DNA of 30,000 nt from Sphaeroforma sirkka (lineage: Eukaryota > Opisthokonta > Ichthyosporea > Ichthyophonida), in assembly GCA_001586965.3 (NCBI GenBank), contig LUCW03001363.1, positions 1-30,000 of the forward strand, read 5' to 3'. Of this stretch, positions 22,121-30,000 are shown in pieces; position 1 is the stretch's first letter, and every line of letters begins with the position of its first letter. The position numbers were made by a program, and so were the translations under genes. The notes beneath the pieces were generated by a model. That model saw only the letters and a list, made by a program, of their open reading frames with translations. It ran no database searches and was not told where the DNA came from.

Positions 22121-24403
22121 ATATCACTTGAGGACTATTAGCAAGTACTCAATCAGTACAACTCGACAGTTCAGGTGGGATTCACGGCCACCGCCACCCC
22201 TGCGTACTGCATGTGATGCCTGGTCACTTCTAAATGATACGCACAGAACTCGATACCACAAACTTGAATGGTTTTTCGCGGCAGGACGACACAACCATAG
22301 TTTATTGTGAAAGCACCCATGGGTGATCACCGACATCAGTTTCAAAAGCACTTGCCCGGGGCACATCGTCAGTGGCTCCTACTTGCGCTTAACCTGTGCG
22401 CGGATATGGCAGGTACCGGCATGTTTGTCTCAGCCGATGCAATACATGCACCCGGCACGCTAAAGTTGACATAGCCGTAAGCATACCACAAATGAACCAG
22501 ACGCGTGCGATTGGATGTTGGTCGCTGACTAATTTTATCAGGTCCAGTGTAGCTGTGTTCCACGGAATTGGCATTGGGGTTTCAAACCGTGTGTGTGTGT
22601 GCGCTCAGAATCGGCTCGGCGAGTACAGACGGTGTTGGAATGCGTGCGCATGAGTCCACGTGGTGCTGCTAGCAGTAGTTTGAACGCACCAGGGAGACTC
22701 CTACACGATGCTCTCGAGTCATGCGACACCATTCGTCCTACAACTATACAACGATGCACCACACCCGGTCCATAAATGCAATAGGTTGATGCAGACTACA
22801 GCTTAGCGTGATACAGTTGGGTGTGTCTTGTGACATTCCTGAGCTACTCCAATCAATAATTGGCCATATCGGGTCGCCAGGTGTACGCCATACGCACCAG
22901 TGACCCTACAGTAACACCCCACACATGCACTCAGTGCACCCCTAACCTCACACCCGCAGCCACATGGCACGCTCTGTTGGATAGGACAAGCCCAGCATCA
23001 CACCAACACACAACCTGGCGCAATTGGACTAGTGTGTTTTCTCTAGGCTCCATGGGCACTAGTGCTACTGCGCTGTGTTTACGTATCAGTCACTGGTATA
23101 TGTGGCTATGGAATGACCGTATGCTCGTGTTGCTGAGATGGTGTTAGGTGATGCTTTTGAAGGTGAGTATGTGTGCATGTTGTATGTGTATCTGTGTGCG
23201 CTCGGTCAGTTTCTATGGCAACTGAGCTGACCTCATCCTCCACTCGCCCTCCAGTACAACCAAGGCAAAGACACGTAACAGGTAAGAGTTAAGGGTTGTA
23301 GAGCCGTGCAGAACATCGTTTCATAGTAGTCACCAGTCCAATACGTATTGTATCAAGGCAGATCATGGCTGCGATGTAGTGCAGAGTCCCCCTGCGACCC
23401 AAACCCTACCCAGCATACAACCTTATGCCAATTAATCAAAACAACGGTATCTATTGGCCGTACGTTCAAAGTGAGTGATGAGTGTACTCACAATTATGAA
23501 TGAATTCGACTTTTGTGGGGCCACCATAGCCATTCTGCTCTATGCATCCACACCCCACACACCTACGCCTCGGACAAGGCACAAGGGCGTCTAGTACAGC
23601 AATGGTTGTACCAGCCGACCATGGCTCAGTGGTACAGTCAGATATAAACCTGACCATGTGGTGATATTAGTATGCATTTGCTATGCTGATTGTCTCCCTT
23701 TCCCCGTCAAAGAGGGTCTCTCTGCATGCCAATTCGTCGATACAACACACGCACACACAGATATTATATATATATATATTCGGTGTAGCCATATGGTACG
23801 TAAGTGGACACGGCGTGAAGGCTGGACGTGTGCGAGGAGAACCTACGTGACACATCCCCAGGTAAAGGGCGTTTGGCTGGATAGCTGCGCTCCACTCGTT
23901 GCATGTTTCACTACTAGGTGGTGCATTGGACGGTTGCTACTTTATCACTACACGCAGTGAATATTTCTACTATACGCCGCACACCTCAGTGTACGGTGGT
24001 AGGTTGCTAGGTTGATATACGGTTATATAGGGAGGCCAGTGTAGACCAAACAATACGAAGCTCGCTCCAGTGCGACGTACTGGGCCTTGGGATGTCCTGA
24101 ATCGCAGAAACAGGACAAACACAGTTCACTTCACAGGCGCATCAGGTGTAGAAGATTTGACCACGCCCGCGTGAGCTGAGCGCAATGGTCCTGAGAGGGC
24201 AGAGGCACAGGTGGATAAGAACACACACAGGAAGAGATACATGGGCACACGTAGAGAAACAGATACATAGACACACACAGTAACAGCTACACCAGCCCAT
24301 ACACAGGAAGAGTTGCATACGCAAACACATTTGGTTGGAAATGCGCCAATCAATGTGCAGTAATGACAATAGCAGGTGTTGTAAAATACCACACACTACA
24401 TAC

Positions 24404-24434
<31 letters not shown>

Positions 24435-24449
24435 CGAGGTTAGATCTAC
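22121..24449. other. intergenic region 3' of the CD39-like gene, no supported gene
   Basis: Higher GC than its surroundings, with overlapping ORFs of 60-95 codons on both strands (22396-22775, 22860-23147) that have no recognisable motif and no consistent splice structure. Contains a GTTTCTATGGCAAC X-box-like motif (23209-23222) and a (TA)n tract at 24407-24434. Confidence 0.5.
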
Positions 24450-24770
24450 CTACCTTCGTCGTTGGTTGGAAAACAGACAGTACGCCAGAACAACTAGCGC
24501 AACCATCACACCGAACAGTATACGCAAACGGTTGAGCCAAGGAGTCGACTGTTCATCTTCGATGTGGAGTATGCTACGGACGAAACGATCAAACAAGACA
24601 CTAAGTATAAATTGTGTAGCCGAATCATTGGTGGAATCAGTTGCTGTAATAAGACATAGCATTGGAAGTAGGATTTGCAAACTCGTACCGCTCACGAGCT
24701 AATTTTTATTATATATATATATTTATATTTATACATACATACATGCATACATGCATACATGCATACATGC

Positions 24771-24801
<31 letters not shown>

Positions 24802-25816
24802 TATATATATATACATATATAAATCAACAAATCAGTATATCAATTATATATATTGTATGTATGTAATATATGTTGTGTGTGTACCTAGCACCGGGTATTG
24901 TCTGTAAGCGCCTTGCTGAAGTGCGGGATGCCCACATATACATATACTAAACTTGGCAGACATACACCGTAGCACACATCCAAGAGTACCGAACTCAATC
25001 ATCCTAAACCACACCTTGCGTGAGTGGAAACCATTTCCTTGTGGTTCTTGACGGCTAGCAACAACATGGCTCCTAACGTCCACTGCATCTCAATGCCATT
25101 CACTTTGCTGACTGGCTGCAGTTGGTACATCTCTGGGAAGCTGTGATGCGGGAGAGCATCGGTAGACAACATAGGAGGCGATCAGAAAGTGTGCACGTGT
25201 ACAGTGTAGGTGGAGATAGTATAAGTGGAGATAGTATAGGTGGATGCATGGTATGATGGGATGGAACATGCAAGCTTGAACTAGTAACCGTCGATATGCG
25301 GACCCATTTATTGTAGTGAGCCATCAGAAGTGCAAGTGGTCATAGAATAGGTAGGCATATGATAATGCGAGATGGTATACGTATTCCTGCCCTAGCAAAC
25401 GTTTATGTATGCGTGTACAAACAACATAGCCAGGTGTTGTTATCAGATGTACAGGAACGCTAATAGCCAAGGCAGAAGGTGGCCGTTTCCATGGCAACTA
25501 TAGGCTCGGGGTGCGCATATCAAAGACAGCCACTGAACTGCACAGAAATAAAGAATATCTCCACAGGCCTATTCATAGCAGCTACATATAGTCTAGGTCA
25601 TTTATGTAGTTTAGTAAACGTATAGCTACCTACCATCGGTCCTATTAGCAGAGCATTATGATACCAGTTTATATCGCAGTGTGTAATGGGTGAAACATAC
25701 GGTGGGCACGTAGCAACCAGAACCACACCCCCTCGAACATATGGCACACCTATGAGCAACACACACAGATACATCACTTACCGCAGGCCACAGATCAGTG
25801 CCTTCATTGGATAGGA

Positions 25817-25850
<34 letters not shown>

Positions 25851-26070
25851 ATGTATATAATAGTGCTGACCAACATAAACCCCGTACAGAATAGCAGATG
25901 CACTGGGTGGGCAAGCTAGATGCATAGATTCTATTGAACATGGATCATCAATCTACATAAATTATATACATATACATATACATATACAAACACAAACACA
26001 GACACAGACACAGACACAGACATATATTTATATATAAATATAAATATATATCATGTATACCATATACATT

Positions 26071-26120
<50 letters not shown>

Positions 26121-26128
26121 TGGATACC

Positions 26129-26165
<37 letters not shown>

Positions 26166-26750
26166 TATATCATGTATACAAACAATACGCTATTATAGTC
26201 TGCATACCCATGGCCTTGGTGAAAGGTAGTAGTAACCCATGCAGACTTGAAGCACTGATTGCGGATGCGGCTGAGGGCAACGTCCGGTGGAAAGGCACCT
26301 GAAACAAAATGAGAGATAAGTTAATATCAACAGAGACACTCGAGAGAGCATCCTACATACAAACGGCACCCGGGCAAACGCAAAAGAATGATGGGTGTCA
26401 GAGGTCTGTCTACAAAGAGATGAGGATATGAGCTCGGTTGTAATGTCAGATGGTAAAGTGTGTAAACAGCTCCACACATAAACCCCGCACGCAAATACGC
26501 GGAGAATCGGGCGCAAAGTTATATGAACATGCATAAACGTTATAGAAATATGTGTAAACGTTATATATGCGCCATTTAATAATACCTTGAGGAGACGAGA
26601 ATAGGTGCATGTACAGTCCAATACAAAATGGTGTCATGCACTTATCACTAGACACAACTCAGTACTGTCAGGGGAAGAGAAAGAACATATATACAATACC
26701 AATACAAAACAGTGGGCTGCACATACTTTCAGACATAACTTAAAACTATC

Positions 26751-26793
<43 letters not shown>

Positions 26794-27530
26794 ATATACC
26801 AATATAAAACAGTTTGTTGTTTCTGTATTTACCATTTTCCCATTTCTTCTCGAGATCGGTCCATCGGGTGGCACAGAACTCTGCGGCAACGCCTTCGAAG
26901 TCAGTGCTGTTGTACATCAGATCAGCTGTGAATGGATGGTCCATGAGAAAATAAGATACAGATGAGAAACAGGAGGAATAAAATGACGAAAATCAGACAC
27001 AGACGAGAAACAGGAGAAGTTAAATGAAGACAAACGAACACAGACGAGAAACAGGAGAAATAAAATAAAGACAAACAGACACAGACGATATGTAAGTGAG
27101 GTGAAATTAAGATGAGGGCAGTTGCATAACAATAAGACACGAGTGACTAGATCAGTACACGTAGGATAGCCGAGAACGGAAGATATGTATGCGTCATGCC
27201 GTATGTCCCATACCACACACACACTTCACACACCTTCAAAGATACTCTTCATATCACACACACACTTCACACACCTTCTTTAAAGATACTCTTCAGCGTG
27301 TACCAGAACTCGCTGAGTCCAAGAAACTGGACATTCTGGAAGTCGATTTGGGGCTGGTCCATGTTGTTGAAGGCGCAGAAGAGGTCGTTGTGGCACTTGT
27401 CGGTGATGTTGAGCAGTGGTTGTAATGCCCTGCGGCATTTGTGAAAGTCTCCTGTGCCGATAAGTCTGTACGACTGAGGGGATTGGGGGGGAGGAGTGTG
27501 AGTGAATATGAAGTTTAGGGATGTTTGTGT

Positions 27531-27569
<39 letters not shown>

Positions 27570-29104
27570 AATATATATATATATATGTATAGATATAGAT
27601 ATAGATATAGATATAGATATAACAATATAACAATATAACAATATAACAATATATATATGTACATACGTGTGTGCGTGTGATTCTGTGTATGAATATATGC
27701 ACGTGTGCGGCCGATTCGGATTTTTTTTTTGAATCCATGTCTGGGTATATATATGCGTGCACTGTGCCTTGGAGAGCGCTGTGGTACTTGACAGTGATGT
27801 TCAGTGGTTATTGGTGGTGGTACAGAATTTTCATAATAAGGTGTACCTACAACTAGCAAAGCAAAAGAGTCCGTTAAACCTGCGTTCTTCATATAGTCAT
27901 GTTTATTTTCAGCCCATCTATATCGAAGACTCACACCACATACATACCTACACAAGGAAACAATTATATATAAACACAGAGAAATCAAGTATACCACATG
28001 TACAACCCAAAACACAGGATAAAAACTTATCTAAAAACGCACATAACTCACTCACCTCGTGCTCATCCACCAATCCCAGAGGTAAGCACGGATCATTGAC
28101 ACTGCGAACCTGCACTCCTGTCGCATTTTCGGTTGCCATGGAATCGTCGCTTGTGTTCACAGTCGTGCCCGTTGCTAGGCTACCGTTGCTAGGCACCGCT
28201 GCCGTCACAGCCTCGCCCGCTGGCGCAACTGCGTTGGCGTCTGTATCAGTGTTTGTCTTGATATCGGTGTTGGTGTTGGTGTTGGTGTCCACACTACCTG
28301 TCACCAGTCCCGTACTACCACTGGCACTACCGCCCTTGTCTGTATGTGCGTGTGCGTGTGCGTGGGTGTTTATGCTTGCACTTGTCCTGCCCTTCACCGT
28401 TGGGTCCTGGGTTGCCCTGTCCAGGCTTTGTTCTAGAATAGACTCGGCGCTCACTGTGTCGGCCTGGGCACTAGTGGCCTGCGTGGTATTTCCCGCATAA
28501 AGCTCCTTCCGCACCACCTGTGCCTGTGACTGCGTTTCAGCACCCGTCGATTTTGGTACCGAACTGACGCCAACAGCCGAGGCGTCAGCCTCAGTTTTAG
28601 CCTTACTGGGCGCACCCAGGGAGAGGGGCCGAGACGGTGGTAGACCATGAGTCATGATCTCTCGTTTTAACCGCACGTGCGCGGGTGGGAGTACTCCGTT
28701 GGACGAGAGTAGATCCTCCACATACCGATCTCGGACGATGTTAGCGCCAAAACCGAGATACGTCACGGCGTACATCTGGGGTGTGGCGGGGAATAATTAT
28801 ACGCACAGAGATGAGAGACATACTGATGTAATGTATATATATACAAATATAAATATAAATACAAATATAAATACAAATATAAATACATGTACATATACAT
28901 ATACATAAATATAAATATTTGAAGGTTAATGGTACCATTGATACGGATACAAGACGCCTGACAATATCGTAGGGTGTTTATGTGTGGAGCTTATGCACTA
29001 GTGTTTTGTGTGCAGGTGAGAAGTGTTTCTGTTCGATACAAAAAAATACAATATATACTTATATATACATATATATACGTACACACACACACACAGACAC
29101 ACAG

Positions 29105-29143
<39 letters not shown>

Positions 29144-29289
29144 CCTATAGACTTATACATAAACACACACACACACATTTATGCAACTACAGACACTTAA
29201 CCCCATTAGAATGATTATACATAAGGGTAGCCGCCTGATTTTGGTATATATATATATATATATATATAAATATTAATATAAATACAGAC

Positions 29290-29326
<37 letters not shown>

Positions 29327-29918
29327 CACACACACATATATATATGTATATCTGTTTTTGGCTAGTGCCCTGTGAGCTATACAAGATTGCCACTCACACA
29401 TACCCTGTAATTGGCATCACCTAGCTCCAAATCCATGACTGAGCTGTCGGGGATGGTGTCAGAGATTTTGACATGAGTGTTGACACTCTGCGTCGACGGA
29501 ATCTCAAAGGCGATCTTTACATTGTGGCAACGGTAAATGAGCAGAGAAGGAATTTTAGTGTTTAAGGCTTAGGATATTAGGGTATTAGGGTTTTAAGGTA
29601 TAGGGTTGAGATAATTGCAAGTGGTTTTGCCTGGATGTCTGCAGTGTGCGTAATAGTTCACAGTGTATCAGAGCTTAGAAAGGGTACTCGTGTAAACGCC
29701 AGCACGTGTATTAACCAGGCACATGTGCAGCATACCTACACAGAACCATCACCATAGCAACAGAGTAAATGGTACCGCACTTGCATGCGCACGCTACTAC
29801 CACACACCTGTGAAGAGGCGCCGCCCATGTCCACTACGCCCACAGTAGGGCCGCGTGGGTTGCCATGGGTTACCAAATGGCCCATCAGCGTATTGGCCGT
29901 CACCCAAGCAAACATGGC
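24450..29918 (-). CDS. CD39/GDA1-family nucleoside phosphatase (apyrase), 3' eight exons
   Basis: Hydrolyses nucleoside tri- or diphosphates, usually on the extracellular or Golgi-lumen side. Exons, in reading order: 29918-29808, 29514-29404, 28775-28056, 27473-27275, 26925-26833, 26298-26208, 25140-25015, 24573-24450. Every intron is GT-AG and the phases match; the sum is 1575 nt, 524 residues plus stop. Conserved regions: AWVTANTLMG (end of ACR3), VGVVDMGGASSQIAFEIP (ACR4), YLGFGANIVRDRY, PCLPLG, GTGDFHKC, SEFWYTL, and VNGIEMQWTLGAML (ACR5). The last exon encodes one membrane helix (FGVMVALVVLAYCLF) and a short SNQRRR tail. Exon 3 has an unusual insertion of about 180 Ser/Thr/Ala-rich residues. 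The N-terminal exons, with ACR1, ACR2 and the catalytic Glu, lie beyond 30000. Confidence 0.93.
24711..24822. repeat. (TA)n and (ACATGCAT)n microsatellite in the last intron of the CD39-like gene
   Basis: TATATA, then CATACATG repeated several times at 24733-24772, then TA/TAAA tracts to 24822, inside the intron 25014-24574. Confidence 0.9.
25820..26172. repeat. microsatellite-rich part of the intron 26207-25141
   Basis: (TA)n at 25821-25845, an ACACAG-type array at 25986-26021, and TA tracts in 26076-26162 interleaved with three copies of an ATCATG-ATACCATATACAT-like phrase. Confidence 0.9.
26753..26793. repeat. (CA)n(TA)n microsatellite in a CD39-like gene intron
   Basis: Uninterrupted CA run then TA run, in intron 26832-26299. 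Confidence 0.95.
26960..27090. repeat. 41-bp tandem repeat in a CD39-like gene intron
   Basis: Three units start at 26960, 27001 and 27042, each beginning AGAYGAGAAACAGGAG and ending in GACAC or GAACAC; a partial fourth begins at 27083. It occupies over a third of the 349-base intron 27274-26926. Confidence 0.88.
27218..27297. repeat. local duplication spanning an exon end and its splice donor
   Basis: CACACACACTTCACACACCTTC...AAAGATACTCTTCA occurs twice, at about 27218-27252 and 27258-27296. On the minus strand the second contains the end of exon 27473-27275 and its GTGTGT donor; the first is an extra copy of both, inside the intron. Confidence 0.85.
27529..27655. repeat. (CA)n(TA)n(GATATA)n(ACAATAT)n microsatellite
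   Basis: In intron 28055-27474: CA run, TA run, ATAGAT array and AACAATAT array in succession. Confidence 0.93.
28836..28919. repeat. TA/TAAA/ACAAATATAA microsatellite
   Basis: Lies in the intron 29403-28776 with a 12-base ACAAATATAAAT-type unit repeated. Confidence 0.9.
29046..29350. repeat. compound CA/TA microsatellites in intron 29403-28776
   Basis: (TA), (CA)n with GACACA variants (29079-29122), (TA)n, (CA)n at 29162-29176, (TA)n at 29244-29268 and (ACATAT)n plus (CA)n(TA)n to 29346. Confidence 0.93.
29562..29606 (+). repeat. short degenerate telomere-like stretch
   Basis: Two exact TTAGGG hexamers within GGATATTAGGGTATTAGGG and several near matches, in an intron of the CD39-like gene. 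Too short to be sure it is telomeric in origin. Confidence 0.3.
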
Positions 29919-30000
29919 CTGCATTACAAACAAAAAACAAACAACAAAACCAGGGAGGGGAGGTAATGTTAATCAGGTGATAGTGAAATGTGACTGGACT

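Noticed and set aside
22396..22775. Overlapping ORFs on both strands of a GC-richer patch
   Set aside because: No motif, no codon preference and simultaneous openness in several frames point to base composition, not genes.
23100..23290. Plus-strand mini-exons (donor GTGAGT at 23163; CTCCAG...CAG/GTAAGA around 23254-23281)
   Set aside because: Splice-like signals are good, but the implied exons are tiny, the upstream frame hits a TGA, and there is no recognisable protein.
24574..24643. Alternative longer last exon of the CD39-like gene starting after TTACAG at 24644
   Set aside because: With the phase-2 donor at 25015 it would read into an immediate stop; the acceptor at 24574 keeps the frame.
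25784..25822. Possible CD39-like exon (NEGTDLWPA followed by GTAAGT)
   Set aside because: It ends in a good donor, but no acceptor gives the required phase. The preceding exon (ending GG at 26208) joins perfectly to 25140 instead, giving the expected Gly-Phe-Pro and ACR5.

Overview
This is a eukaryotic window. The host genes have GT-AG introns of several hundred to 1700 bases, the intergenic and intronic DNA is saturated with (TA)n and (CA)n microsatellites, and an LTR retrotransposon is present. Sequence alone does not fix the species. The gene set (AK2-type adenylate kinase, water-type aquaporin, CD39-family apyrase) and the repeat-rich introns fit a unicellular eukaryote, possibly an opisthokont protist such as an ichthyosporean; that is inference.

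Layout. 1-8872: a Ty3/gypsy-order LTR retrotransposon on the minus strand (496-8154, LTRs about 597 bp, 4-bp target duplication GGTA), inserted into an already decaying, unidentified coding region whose frame runs across the empty site. The element's LTRs are almost identical, yet gag and pol carry more than a dozen frame breaks, and gag also contains an opposite-strand tRNA-like unit. 8873-10135: hairpin, microsatellite and one possible small gene. 10136-11890: a clear pseudogene of a CoA-disulfide reductase-rhodanese fusion. 11993-13043: three diverged copies of a ~250-bp unknown repeat alternating with microsatellites. 13594-14357: a two-exon gene, minus strand, for a 55-residue zinc-ribbon protein. 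15175-18608: adenylate kinase, three exons, plus strand. 19213-20262: single-exon aquaporin, minus strand, convergent with adenylate kinase. 20263-24449: gene-poor DNA with tandem and low-complexity repeats. 24450-29918: the last eight exons of a CD39/GDA1-family nucleoside phosphatase, minus strand; the 5' part lies beyond the right edge.

The intact genes do not form an obvious pathway. Adenylate kinase and the apyrase both act on adenine nucleotides but are separate transcription units. The host genes here are free of frameshifts, which makes wholesale sequencing error an unlikely explanation for the broken retrotransposon.
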